A DNA stretch of 53,888 nt, taken from assembly GCA_021778845.1 (NCBI GenBank), contig JAJYBU010000026.1, positions 1-53,888 of the forward strand. The letters are read 5' to 3'. Positions within the stretch are counted from its first letter, which is position 1. Every line of letters begins with the position of its first letter. Shown one piece after another: positions 35,701 to 45,054 of the stretch. The notes under the pieces were generated by a model that was not told the DNA's origin, searched no databases, and saw nothing but the letters and a program-made list of their open reading frames with translations. The position numbers and the translations under genes are program-made. The stretch is from Acidobacteriota bacterium. Lineage in GTDB: Bacteria; Acidobacteriota; Terriglobia; Terriglobales; Acidobacteriaceae.

Positions 35701-36069
35701 TATGTTTCTCTGCTCATCGAGCTGGAGATCTGCGTCGCTCCCGGCTACTTCAAGATCGACGTCGAAAAAGCACTACTGAGGGCGCTGGGCAGCGGCACGC
35801 TACCCTCCGGGCAGCCGGCCCTATTCGCCGCGCAGAACTTCATCCTCGGCCAGCCGGTCTACCTCAGCCCCATCTACCAGGCAGCCCGCGCCGTCGCCGG
35901 GGTGCAGACGGTTAAGGCCAAGGTGTTCGAGCCGCAGGGGCAGAACAGCAAGCGCTATATCCAGCAGGGCTTTATCCCCATGAACGCGTTTCAGGTTGCG
36001 CGCCTGGCCAACGATCTAAGCCTGCCCAATCACGGTCAGCTGAAGCTGCACATGCAAGGAGGTCTCTAG
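32776..36069 (+). CDS. Large baseplate-J/gp6-like protein (Afp11-like)
   Basis: The 1097-residue protein begins MIFSCCEENRKNAILGNP. It carries the gp6/baseplate-J core (SEADIGVMMTELVAYAGDQLSYRQDAVTTEAYLLTARSR, ~210-250) and a C-terminal half with TLRFGDGTNGEIPDQGTAFTASYRIGNGTPGN and ERAITMTDYVNVVERNPQIEGA. Two Ig-like modules are inserted (~566-638 and ~675-750) that look like a duplication of each other. It forms part of the hexagonal baseplate wedges. It is larger than usual for the family because of the inserted modules. Confidence 0.9.
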   Translation: MIFSCCEENRKNAILGNPLAGAVNGIDYLELLDQASPIASLRQRTLLIHCLKEAPTDLTIANVLIQGGESITDVTAQWISRADPVPIQVTGAEITFFQNLPEPKKVLVVRTNEYGDFSSYTLRLIEDASAVAADGFGAPEPLHTFDPQLSEIVFTFKVECGPEFDCKPTPADCPPRRQQPPPINYLAKDYLSFRQVMLDRLNQLLPNWDATSEADIGVMMTELVAYAGDQLSYRQDAVTTEAYLLTARSRISLRRHARLVDYRVHDGSNARVWVHVRVSEPHGTPVFLDRKQTRFYTSAPGMPRTLEAGKNMESAAQIAGVVGFEPMQDAVLFHEHNRMHFYTWGDGNCCLPGGATRATLKRHLANLQVGDVLVFQEERGSQTGLAGDADIRHRCAVRLTAVATEDDKGDPLVDPLFDVHGKPITSAAQKPQPVTEIQWSPADALPFPVCVSTKFVDTSGKMQVVENVSVALGNIVLADHGLSMRDTQLPVVPGPTLYLPLDAAADRCDPTGHQALPIRYRPQLPDRPITQAVPLTLAGSPSTTSAVPLKSNGFASLSDSNGLTTLMVAPDTPRKWPQYFGVIVSVNAGNPAEFNVEVVFAPPGVPAPPVLERFTGLSFETAAPNFVGTVLKTSRLITVAAAYAPPAAPPAAYSPAPTMLPTTGTVEVTDASSNPFLQLATTPPGTWPPLFGVVAQGQLQKPDIFNLLLVYSPRGGANGVTFPVIVEQFNNLSLATISETIASTSDLITVKSFEEGPNPSLSACDLMSFDAAAAVPVIHLEGTLDGITTRWTVQPDLLGSAPDDTEFVMEVDTDGSATLRFGDGTNGEIPDQGTAFTASYRIGNGTPGNVGADTLVNFAGGALADSLVSGCTNPLPATGGIDPETNAQICRRAPQAFLTQERAITMTDYVNVVERNPQIEGAAATPRWTGSWYTVFITAEPNGNAALTEPVLKSLYKKVNAYRLAGEDVYIKAPQYVSLLIELEICVAPGYFKIDVEKALLRALGSGTLPSGQPALFAAQNFILGQPVYLSPIYQAARAVAGVQTVKAKVFEPQGQNSKRYIQQGFIPMNAFQVARLANDLSLPNHGQLKLHMQGGL

Positions 36070-36072
36070 CTC

Positions 36073-38997
36073 ATGAGCCGCCAGAAAAATCTGCAACCCG
36101 GAACCGGATGCACCTGCAACTGTTGCTCCGGCATCAGCGTGCAGACGCCCGGCAGCGAAGTCAACCCTCCTGGTCTGTCCGCCATTGCCTACCGCACGGG
36201 CATCTGGTCAACGTTCAAGGCGTCAATGCTGGCGCGTCTCTCGAGCTCGGACTACCCGGCCCTCGCCAGCCTGAAGACCCGCGCGGACGACGACTACAGC
36301 ATCGCGTTGCTGGACGCGAGTTCCGTGATGCTGGACATCCTCACCTTCTACCAGGAGCGGCTAGCCAATGAGAGCTACCTGCGCACCGCCACGCAGCTCG
36401 ACTCGCTGACGCAGCTTAGCCATCTGATCGGCTACCGTCCGTCGCCCGGCGTTTCTGCCTCGACCTATCTCGCATTCATATTGTCCTCCGCGCCTGGCCT
36501 GCCGACGGACCCTACAACGCAGGCTATCACTATCCCCACTGGCACGACCGTGCAGAGCGTCCCCGCACAGGGTCAGACGCCGCAATCCTTCGAGACATCA
36601 GGGCCGATTCTGGCCAAGCCTGACTGGAACGCACTGCCCGTGCAGACAGGGGAACCGTGGCAGCCAATCAACGAGAAGACCAGCGTCTATCTCGCCGGGA
36701 CATCCACACAGCTTAACCCCGGCGATGCGTTCCTCGTCGTAGGGGAAGAGCGGATGAATGACTCCGCCAGCCAGCAGTGGGACGTGCGCATCGTCTCAAC
36801 CGTAGTGCCGGACACCGTCAACCGGCGCACCCTGATCACGTGGCTCGAGCCGCTGGGCAGCCATCACACCAGAGCCGCTGCACAGGCCCCAAAGTTTTTC
36901 GCTTTGCGACAGAAGGCAGCGATCTTCGGCTACAACGCCATCAACCCGGCGCTGCTGAGCAAGGACGCCATCACGGCGCTCGGCGGCCTGGTCGACAGCA
37001 CGCCGGAGTGGGTATTCGGCAAGGACCGCATCACTGGCAAAATGCTCGGGGCCGAACTGGTGATCGATCTCGACAACGTCTATCCGAAGGTGGTTCCGGG
37101 CGGATGGCTCGTGCTCATCAATCAGGATGGCGAGAGCTCACGCACGCCCGCTGGCTGGGTACATCTCTTCTCGATCGCCTCCGCCTCTTCCACCACGCGC
37201 ACGGACTACGGTCTCAACTCCAAGATCACCCGCATCCAGGCGGCGAAGGGCACGTCTACTGCTGGCACCAACAACATTATCTCCCTGCTCGAGTTCTACA
37301 ACGAGATCCCTCGCTCAACCGCGGCACTGACGCAGAGCGAAGAACTTACGATCGACGAGGAACCACTCGACCACGGACTCCATGGAACCTACCTCGATCT
37401 TGCAGTGGTCCGGCAGGATCTCGTCGGTATCACCGCCGTCGCCATCATCGGTAAGCGTCAGAAGATCGCCGTCAACGCCGGCGTGACCACGCTTACTTTC
37501 ACGCCCGACGACACCACCACGCCGCTCTCCATCGCGCCCGGCGATATTCTCACGCTGCTACAACCACCTACCCTGCACAAGAAAGGCGACGCCATTCCGG
37601 GTTGGTCGAATAGCTCTGAGAACCTGACCTTGTTCGTCGCCGATTCAAGCGGCCGCTCCGGCACGGTCAGCGCCGCGCTCAATCAGTTCACCCTCACGCT
37701 CGCCTCTGCCAATGATCCAGTAGCTCAGGAGTTCGCACTCGTCGCCTCGGTACAGATTGAGTCCAAGCCCTTCGCCCGAACCCGCATCGTGCTCAAGCGT
37801 CCGTTGCTCAACTGCTACGACCGAACCATGACCTGTGTGAACGCCAACGTTGGCGCGGCCACGGGAGGCGCATCGGTCACAGAGATACTCGGCAGCGGCT
37901 CAGCAGCCACGCTCAACCAGAAGTTCACCTTGAAACAGAAGCCGCTCACCTACATCCAGGCCGCAACCCCCAGCGGAAGCCTCAGCACGCTCGAAGTGAC
38001 GGTCAACGGAGCCGCGTGGACGGAGGAACCGACGCTGTATGCGCAGCCGTCGAGCGCGCAGGTCTTCGAGGTCATCAACCTGACGAGCGGCACCGCCGTG
38101 GTGGAGTTTGGCGATGGCGATGAAGGAGCGACGCTGCCCACCGGACAGAACAACTTCATCGCCAACTACCGCGTCGGCAATGGCGCAGCGGGTAATGTCG
38201 CCGGAGGTTCGATCACCACACTGGTCGATCGTCCAGTCGGCGTCAGCGGCGTCACGAATCCCTCACCCGCCACCGGCGGGCAGGATCCGCAGACGGTCGA
38301 CGGTATCCGCAGGTACGCGCCGCTCAGCGTGCAGACGCTTGGCCGCGCCGTCTCCATCACCGACTACCAGAACTTCGCGTCCACCTTCGCCGGCATCGCG
38401 AAGGCCTACGCCCTGTGGATTCCCAATGGCATCAACCGAGGCGTCTTCCTCACTGTTGCCGGAGCCAATGGAGCCTCACTCACGGGCAGCCAGACCCTCA
38501 CCAACCTAGTCAACGCGCTACGCAGCTACGGCACACCCAACATCGCTATCCACGCACAGAGCTTCTACGAGACCGTCTTTCGCCTCTCCGCCTCGATTGC
38601 GTACGACCTAGCGTACGATCCCGATGCAGTCAACGCCGCAATCCTCACCCTGCTTACCAGTACTTACAGCTTTGCCAATCGCACCTTCGGCCAGGGAGTG
38701 TCAAGCGACGAGATAGCAGCGTTACTACAGGGCGTTAGCGGAGTCGTCGCAGTCAACGTCACACAGGTCAAAGCGATCGCAACCAGCGCCGCCGGCGATC
38801 TCGGCGGCGCAGCCTTCTCGGTCTCCGCCTGGAACAACTGGATCGCACAAACCAAAAAAATCCATCGCCCCCACTTCGATCGCAACCGCATCTGTCCGTA
38901 CATTCCGATGGCCGCCAGCGGCGCACTGCCTGACCCGGCCGAAATCATCGTGCTCGATCCCAATCCCAAAGCCGTCGTATTGGAGGTGATGGCATGA
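36073..38997 (+). CDS. Second large baseplate-J/gp6-like protein (Afp12-like)
   Basis: The 974-residue protein starts with a cysteine cluster (GCTCNCCSG, ~12-20). It then has AYRTGIWSTFKASMLARLSS, DILTFYQERLANESYLRTATQ, and the shared core FGDGDEGATLPTGQNNFIANYRVGNGAAGNVAGGS and RYAPLSVQTLGRAVSITDYQNFASTFAGIAKA. Afp11 and Afp12 homologues pair as a heterodimer in each wedge. The stop overlaps the next start by ATGA. Its C-terminal half is clearly paralogous to the preceding protein. Confidence 0.9.
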   Translation: MSRQKNLQPGTGCTCNCCSGISVQTPGSEVNPPGLSAIAYRTGIWSTFKASMLARLSSSDYPALASLKTRADDDYSIALLDASSVMLDILTFYQERLANESYLRTATQLDSLTQLSHLIGYRPSPGVSASTYLAFILSSAPGLPTDPTTQAITIPTGTTVQSVPAQGQTPQSFETSGPILAKPDWNALPVQTGEPWQPINEKTSVYLAGTSTQLNPGDAFLVVGEERMNDSASQQWDVRIVSTVVPDTVNRRTLITWLEPLGSHHTRAAAQAPKFFALRQKAAIFGYNAINPALLSKDAITALGGLVDSTPEWVFGKDRITGKMLGAELVIDLDNVYPKVVPGGWLVLINQDGESSRTPAGWVHLFSIASASSTTRTDYGLNSKITRIQAAKGTSTAGTNNIISLLEFYNEIPRSTAALTQSEELTIDEEPLDHGLHGTYLDLAVVRQDLVGITAVAIIGKRQKIAVNAGVTTLTFTPDDTTTPLSIAPGDILTLLQPPTLHKKGDAIPGWSNSSENLTLFVADSSGRSGTVSAALNQFTLTLASANDPVAQEFALVASVQIESKPFARTRIVLKRPLLNCYDRTMTCVNANVGAATGGASVTEILGSGSAATLNQKFTLKQKPLTYIQAATPSGSLSTLEVTVNGAAWTEEPTLYAQPSSAQVFEVINLTSGTAVVEFGDGDEGATLPTGQNNFIANYRVGNGAAGNVAGGSITTLVDRPVGVSGVTNPSPATGGQDPQTVDGIRRYAPLSVQTLGRAVSITDYQNFASTFAGIAKAYALWIPNGINRGVFLTVAGANGASLTGSQTLTNLVNALRSYGTPNIAIHAQSFYETVFRLSASIAYDLAYDPDAVNAAILTLLTSTYSFANRTFGQGVSSDEIAALLQGVSGVVAVNVTQVKAIATSAAGDLGGAAFSVSAWNNWIAQTKKIHRPHFDRNRICPYIPMAASGALPDPAEIIVLDPNPKAVVLEVMA

Positions 38998-41273
38998 GCT
39001 TCGATCTCTTCCAGCTCGTCCCTGCCGTCTACCGTCTGCGCGACGCACAGATTGCCGCAACGATGACGCTGCTCACCGCCGCCGAGCAGACGCAACTGAC
39101 CACACTCGAGACTACGACGACAGCGTTGACGAGCGACCAGCAAGCGACCCTCGCTGAGTTACAGGCAAAGTCCAGGCGCGGCCCGCTCGAATCGCTGCTG
39201 ATGGTTATAGGCGAACAGCTCGCCGTCATGGCCGAAGACCTCGACCAGCTCTACGACGACCAGTTCATCGAGACCTGCGCCCCCTGGGTCATCCCATACA
39301 TTGGGGACCTGATTGGCTACCAGTCCATCCATGGCATCACACCTGCGGTGGACAACCCACGCACCGAGGTTGCCGGGACTATCTCGCTGCGCCGCCGCAA
39401 AGGCACCGTGCTGGTGCTCGAACAACTGGCCCGTGATGTCACGGGTTGGGGTGCGCGGGCGGGCGAATACTTCAAACTGCTCTGCGCAACGCAGTACGTC
39501 AAACACGTCCGCTCGCACAGCATCTATACGCCCAGCGTGCGCGGCTGGCAGGCTCGTTTTTATGAAGACTCCGGCTTCAGCAAGCTCACGCGCAAGATCG
39601 ATGTGCGCAATGTCGCAGCACCAGGCCTGGCGCGGCCCAATCTGCAAAACATCGGCATCAATCTTTGGTCGCTCAGCGCGTATGGCATCACGCTGGGCAC
39701 GCCGACCGCGGCGGCCTCAACCAACGGGGCCTCCTGCTACCGGCTCGGTACGCTGGGGGTCGATATGCCACTCTTCCATCGGGCCACCTCGCAGGGCGAA
39801 AGCATCGAAGAGGCCGCGACGCCGGTCAACGTTCCCGACGCCCTCTCCCGCCTGGCCCTCTGCGCAGATCTGCAGCGCGGTGTTGGCTCCGCCTACTACG
39901 GTGAAGGTTCAAGCCTCGCTCTGTACGTTACTCATGGCGGCGCGCTACAACTGCTGAACCCCTATCAGATTCAAGTCGCCAACCTCTCCGGCACCGATGG
40001 CTCGTGGCTCAACGTCCCTGCACCCGGCGTCCCTTACGCCGCACTAATCGACCCGGAACTCGGCCGCGTCGCATTGCCGCCGAATGCCGTTGGAGCTACT
40101 CCGCCACCGCTTACCGCCTCGTACCACTACGGCTTCAACGGCCCCATGGGCAGCGGCGAGTACGAGCGCCGCGACACCTTCGTCGTGCATGATCCGGCGT
40201 GGATCTTCCCCTACCCGGACACCGACTCGACCCCGCGCTATCACGATCTGCAAGCCGCCCTCACCTTCGTCGCCAGCCAACTTGGCACGCAGGGATCAGC
40301 CGCACTGGAGATCACCTCCAGCGTTACGCTCGCCGCCTCCGGCCCTCTCAACGTCGACATCCCCGCGAACTGCACGCTAGAGTTACGCGCACAAAATTTA
40401 TTCCGTCCCACCCTCCTGCTCAACGGCGAACTCTCCGTCACAGGCGACACCGGGAGCACCCTGATACTCAACGGCATCCTTATCGCCGCAGCTTCCGCGA
40501 TGGTGCCGGCCGGAGGTGGTCCCGTCGCGCTGATCCATGTCCCACGGGAGCGGTCTGGCAACGACAATCTTCTTGGCACGCTGAGCCTCATCCACACCAC
40601 GCTGGTTCCTGGCTGGACGCTCGCTCCATCCGGCCCCACCGATACGGCCATCCAGCCGATGCAAACCAACCAGCCGACCATCGTGACGGAAGCGGCCGGC
40701 ACCGGGGTCATTGGCTCCCTCTCGATCCTCGGCCCCATAAATGCGGTAGTCACAGCGTCTGTCAGCCTTACGAACTGCATCCTCGACGGCACAGATCGCA
40801 CGCTCTCAGCATATGGAGCAACCAGCGGAACACGAGGCGGCGCGCCGCTCACGCTGATCGGCTGCACGGTAGTCGGCAAGGTCCACACCGCAGTACTCAG
40901 GCTGGTCTCGAACTCAATTGTATGGGCGGTCTCTGATGCCGCATCTCCGGGTCTGGTCGCCGACCGCCTCCAGACCGGCTGCGTGCGCTTCAGTTTTCTT
41001 CCATACAAAGCCGTCACACCACGCCGCTTCGAGTGCGTCGAACAGGCACTGGCTTCCGCTGCGCCCGTCTTCTCGACTACTCACTATGGCCAGCCCGCAT
41101 ACCTCAAGCTGTGGGCGTGCACTGTGAACTCCATCCGCCGCGGAGCCGACGACGGCGGCGAGATGGGAGCCTTCCACTTCCTGCTTGCACCCCTGCGAGA
41201 GACCGATCTCATCCGGCGCCTGCAGGAGTATCTCCCTCTCAGCCTCAACGCCGGTTTGATCTACAACAGTTAG
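38994..41273 (+). CDS. gpI-like tail protein with beta-helix region
   Basis: The 759-residue protein begins MSFDLFQLVPAVYRLRDAQI. A long helix and the gpI-type core follow (LYDDQFIETCAPWVIPYIGDLIGYQSIHG, TISLRRRKGTVLVLEQLARDVTGWGARAGEYF). Residues ~410-690 are repetitive short strands (VTLAASGPLNVDIPANCTLE, NGELSVTGDTGSTLILNGIL) typical of a parallel beta-helix. P2 gpI links baseplate and fibre; the added beta-helix suggests a fibre-like projection or surface layer on the baseplate. Confidence 0.82.
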   Translation: MSFDLFQLVPAVYRLRDAQIAATMTLLTAAEQTQLTTLETTTTALTSDQQATLAELQAKSRRGPLESLLMVIGEQLAVMAEDLDQLYDDQFIETCAPWVIPYIGDLIGYQSIHGITPAVDNPRTEVAGTISLRRRKGTVLVLEQLARDVTGWGARAGEYFKLLCATQYVKHVRSHSIYTPSVRGWQARFYEDSGFSKLTRKIDVRNVAAPGLARPNLQNIGINLWSLSAYGITLGTPTAAASTNGASCYRLGTLGVDMPLFHRATSQGESIEEAATPVNVPDALSRLALCADLQRGVGSAYYGEGSSLALYVTHGGALQLLNPYQIQVANLSGTDGSWLNVPAPGVPYAALIDPELGRVALPPNAVGATPPPLTASYHYGFNGPMGSGEYERRDTFVVHDPAWIFPYPDTDSTPRYHDLQAALTFVASQLGTQGSAALEITSSVTLAASGPLNVDIPANCTLELRAQNLFRPTLLLNGELSVTGDTGSTLILNGILIAAASAMVPAGGGPVALIHVPRERSGNDNLLGTLSLIHTTLVPGWTLAPSGPTDTAIQPMQTNQPTIVTEAAGTGVIGSLSILGPINAVVTASVSLTNCILDGTDRTLSAYGATSGTRGGAPLTLIGCTVVGKVHTAVLRLVSNSIVWAVSDAASPGLVADRLQTGCVRFSFLPYKAVTPRRFECVEQALASAAPVFSTTHYGQPAYLKLWACTVNSIRRGADDGGEMGAFHFLLAPLRETDLIRRLQEYLPLSLNAGLIYNS

Positions 41274-41318
41274 TCTGCACGAAATCTTCCCAGCAACAGG
41301 AACGATGAGGAGTCCGCC

Positions 41319-44300
41319 GTGAGCTTCGATAACAGCCGCATCACCTTCAATCCTTTCACTGACTACTCGGGCGTTGTGATGGAGCAAGGCCGAGTCCAGA
41401 CTGACGCCGACTGGAACGAGTGGCTATCCCAGCAGCAGCGTCGCGTGCAGGCCAGCACGCTCGACGCGCTCGGTGCGGCAGTCTATCCCGCCAGCACGCC
41501 CTTCGCCTTTCAGATCAACCCGACGGCGTCTAAGACCTCCGTCACCATCGGTCGCGGACGCATGTACGTCGATGGCATTCTGGTCGAGAACCACGGCGAT
41601 TCCACCAAAGCCTTTTGGGATCCCGCGCTGGCCGAGATGTCCGGCAGCCCTCAGCCTCCACCCCCCACCGACGCCAATCCCGTCGACTTCACAAGCCAGC
41701 CCTACTACCCCGGCGCCAAACTACCGACCGCCGCCGGAGATTATCTGTTTTACCTCGATGTGTGGCAGCAACCGGTCACCTCGATCGAAGACCCGAACCT
41801 CATCGACGCGGCCATCGGCGTCGACACCACAGGACGACTGAAGACCATGTGGCGCGTCGACTTCCAGCCATCCGTCGAGGGCCTCACGTGCGCCACTGCG
41901 GTGCTATCGAATCCCGTCTCCAGCGGCCAACTGAGTAACGGAACCGTCACCAGCGGAACATCGGGTCCCTGCTGCCTCTCCACTGGCAGCGGCTACACGG
42001 GGGTCGAAAACCAGTTCTACCGCGTCGAGATTCACAACCCAGGAAAGGCTGGCGGCGGCGGTGCATTCTTTAAGTGGTCGCGCGAGAACGCCTCTGTCCA
42101 GACAACCGTATCGAGCGTTGCGAGCGGTTCGAACACAGCCGGCAATCCGGCCAGTGTGCTTACGGTGGCCAGCCTCGGTCGCGACCAGGTGCTGGGCTTC
42201 TCCCCTGGCAACTGGATCGAAATCACCAGCGAGACCAACGACAAGCTCTGCCAGCCCGGAAGGCTCTACCAGATCGACTCGGTCGATCCGGCTGGCATTA
42301 CCATCACCCTCACCACCACGCTCTCCACACTGCCCAACGCCTCCGATGCCTACACCCGAATCATTCGCTGGGATCAGTCCGGCAAGGTGTACCAGGGTGA
42401 TGGCTCCACGTTAGTCGTCGATCTCGATGCCGTCTCTGGGGGCGTCGCAAACGGAGTCACCGGCATCCCCGTACCTAGCGACGGATCAAGCGTCATCCTC
42501 GAGAATGGCATCATCGTTACCTTCACGAAGATGCCGGCTACCGGCGTTTATCTCCCGATGGACTACTGGAACTTCTCGGCACGCACCTCCACCGGCCTGC
42601 TCGACCCACTGTCCAACGCCCCGCCGCGCGGCCAGCATCATCACCGTGCGGCACTCTCGATCGTCACCATTGACGCATCGAGCAAAGTCACCAACGCCAC
42701 CAACTGCCGCACGGAGATCACTCGCGGAGGTTCAGGCTGCTGCGAATGCTGCACCGCGACGGTCGGCACCGGCGGCAGCTACGCAACAATCAAAGACGCG
42801 CTAGCGGCACTGCCTGCGCAGGGCGGCGAGATCTGCCTGATGCCCGGCACCCTCTATGAAGATGTCGTCCTCTCCGGACTCCAGAACATCGTCATCCACG
42901 GCTGCGAGGGGCAGACCCAGGTCTACTCAGCTTCGCTCGACCCCAATGCGGCCTCCTCCTCTGGCACGACCAATCCCCCACCCACGCCCATTTCGCAGAG
43001 TGGCTTTCCGGCAGTCTTCACCATCGTCGACTGCGTCCATATCGAGGTGCGCGACTTCACTATCTGCGCCGATACCGGAGCAGTCGGTATCCTGCTCGAC
43101 CGCACACCTGACAGTCGCAAGAGTGCCCCGCCCGACGCAGGAGGATTGAGCTATGAGATGGTCGTCATCGGCAGCGGCAGGGGAAACCGCGACATCCTAC
43201 TCGAGGACCTGATCGTCGAAGCCTCGACTCTACCCGCGATCGTCGCCGTGAGCGTCACCCAGTTGAAGGTTCTCGACAACCGCATCTTCATGAAGGATGT
43301 CCGCAGCCTGTGGGGCGCAATCTATCTCGCGGGCGATACCATCTATTTCCGGCATAACTGGGTCGGCATTGGCGCCGCGTCGCAGTTCCTTCAGGCTCCC
43401 ATCGTCCGGTTCACGAAGGGTTCCACCACCATGACCAGTGTCGACCAGACGCAATCTGGTCCCACACCAAGCCCAGCCACGGCCACCGGTACCCCTCGCG
43501 ATGCGATCACGTACACCGTCGTCAAGGCCGGCCAGGCACCCGGCGGCGTCCACATCGGCGGCCCTTCCAAGGATGTCTTCGTCATGGAAAACGAGATCGT
43601 CGGCGGTCTCTACAACGGCATCACGCTTGGCAACTTCATTCTGCTCGATACCCACGGCTACAACACAGGTTCCCTGAGCGGCGTGCGCTGGGAGTACGAA
43701 GCCAATTACTCTTCCGGCGGCATCATTCAGATTCCCGGCAGCCGCGGAACCGGCACCAAAATCGAACGGATCGTCGCTGGCGACCTCATCGAGAACCTCC
43801 ACATCGACCGAAACTATATCCACCAAACCGGCATGGCCGGCATCGGCATGGTGGGCTTCTGGAATATGCGTGAGGTGGCTGAGGCCATCAGCATCGTCAA
43901 CCTCACCATCACCGCCAACACGATCTCCAACACCGTGCTGCGTCAAATGGCCCTCATCGACAACGCGCTCGCGGGCTTCGCCTACGCGGCGATCACTCTG
44001 GCCGACGTCAACAATCTCATCCTCCGCGACAACACGATTACCGACTTCGGAGAGACTCCAGCCGCCAACGTCTGCGGCATCTTCCTGCTACACGGGCAGC
44101 TTGTTGAGATCAGCCGCAACCAGATTCGCGAGACGCGCGACTGGAGATCTGATGCCGTTATGCCAGTCGAAAAGGCCAGCACGACGCGCGCTGGAATCTC
44201 TATTTACCTCGTCACCCCGCCCACCATCGATTCCTCCTCTGACGTAATCATGCGAGCCGCACGCCATCTAGAGATGAACGCATTTACCGGCAGATCTGCC

Positions 44301-44999
44301 TACATTCCCCGGCGCATTCCGCTTTACGAGGATGGCCTGCCCGCACTCCGCATCAACGAGAATGTGGTGCGCGTCGCCTTTTGCCTTGCGCTGCATGTCT
44401 TCGGCTATGGCCCGTTCTTCTTCGCCGGCAATCACTTCAGCAGCGGAGGCTACGTCTACGTCGACGGCCAACGAGACCACCCGGTGGCCCTCGATACCGC
44501 GAGCTTCAACACCAATCCCCTGCTCGTCAAGATACTCAACCTCGGCGTCGGGATCGAATTCGCTGACAGGCTAAGCCACTTTAGCGATGTGCTCGCCGCG
44601 GGAGACACCGGCTCCTTCAGTGGCGCCGACAGCCTAGTGGCTGCCGGCGCCGGAGCCATTCTGTTCACCGACAATGTCTGCCAGCTCGAAGCAAAGAACA
44701 GTAACGTCAGCGGTCTTTGCTCAGTCGCGATCATGACCCTGGACGATCTTATATTCAACAGCAACCACCTCTGGATCGACGCCCCGGAGGGGGCCGCTCT
44801 GGCCGACAGCTTCGTCGTCGCCGCCACCACGCAGATGAGCAACAACCGCTTCCAGGAGCAGCGACGGGCGGTACTCCTTTCCGCCGCAAGCCTCGGCGCC
44901 TACGCCAACATCACCGCCCACAACCTAGCAACCATGCCACTGAAGATAGGCGGCCCGTCTGCACGCAAGGTCGATGCCCCCAACGTGATCCTGTTCTAG
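41319..44999 (+). CDS. Giant DUF6519/beta-helix protein, candidate tail fibre
   Basis: The 1226-residue protein starts with GTG after GATGAGGA. Its N-terminus NSRITFNPFTDYSGVVMEQG then RVQTDADWNEWLSQQQ is the DUF6519 pattern. Around 468-478 is a cysteine-rich turn (GSGCCECCTATVG) leading into a pectate-lyase-like parallel beta-helix (~480-1220; SYATIKDALAALPAQGGEICLMPG, NIVIHGC, LKVLDNRIFMKDVRS, LILRDNTITDFGE). Its size, order in the operon and fold make it the likely receptor-binding or surface-exposed fibre. A polysaccharide-cleaving activity is conceivable but no catalytic residues can be assigned. Confidence 0.8.
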   Translation: MSFDNSRITFNPFTDYSGVVMEQGRVQTDADWNEWLSQQQRRVQASTLDALGAAVYPASTPFAFQINPTASKTSVTIGRGRMYVDGILVENHGDSTKAFWDPALAEMSGSPQPPPPTDANPVDFTSQPYYPGAKLPTAAGDYLFYLDVWQQPVTSIEDPNLIDAAIGVDTTGRLKTMWRVDFQPSVEGLTCATAVLSNPVSSGQLSNGTVTSGTSGPCCLSTGSGYTGVENQFYRVEIHNPGKAGGGGAFFKWSRENASVQTTVSSVASGSNTAGNPASVLTVASLGRDQVLGFSPGNWIEITSETNDKLCQPGRLYQIDSVDPAGITITLTTTLSTLPNASDAYTRIIRWDQSGKVYQGDGSTLVVDLDAVSGGVANGVTGIPVPSDGSSVILENGIIVTFTKMPATGVYLPMDYWNFSARTSTGLLDPLSNAPPRGQHHHRAALSIVTIDASSKVTNATNCRTEITRGGSGCCECCTATVGTGGSYATIKDALAALPAQGGEICLMPGTLYEDVVLSGLQNIVIHGCEGQTQVYSASLDPNAASSSGTTNPPPTPISQSGFPAVFTIVDCVHIEVRDFTICADTGAVGILLDRTPDSRKSAPPDAGGLSYEMVVIGSGRGNRDILLEDLIVEASTLPAIVAVSVTQLKVLDNRIFMKDVRSLWGAIYLAGDTIYFRHNWVGIGAASQFLQAPIVRFTKGSTTMTSVDQTQSGPTPSPATATGTPRDAITYTVVKAGQAPGGVHIGGPSKDVFVMENEIVGGLYNGITLGNFILLDTHGYNTGSLSGVRWEYEANYSSGGIIQIPGSRGTGTKIERIVAGDLIENLHIDRNYIHQTGMAGIGMVGFWNMREVAEAISIVNLTITANTISNTVLRQMALIDNALAGFAYAAITLADVNNLILRDNTITDFGETPAANVCGIFLLHGQLVEISRNQIRETRDWRSDAVMPVEKASTTRAGISIYLVTPPTIDSSSDVIMRAARHLEMNAFTGRSAYIPRRIPLYEDGLPALRINENVVRVAFCLALHVFGYGPFFFAGNHFSSGGYVYVDGQRDHPVALDTASFNTNPLLVKILNLGVGIEFADRLSHFSDVLAAGDTGSFSGADSLVAAGAGAILFTDNVCQLEAKNSNVSGLCSVAIMTLDDLIFNSNHLWIDAPEGAALADSFVVAATTQMSNNRFQEQRRAVLLSAASLGAYANITAHNLATMPLKIGGPSARKVDAPNVILF

Positions 45000-45054
45000 C
45001 AGTGTCATCCCTCGCATTCGCAATCGAGGAAGTTAAAAGAGGAAGGCGACAGCC

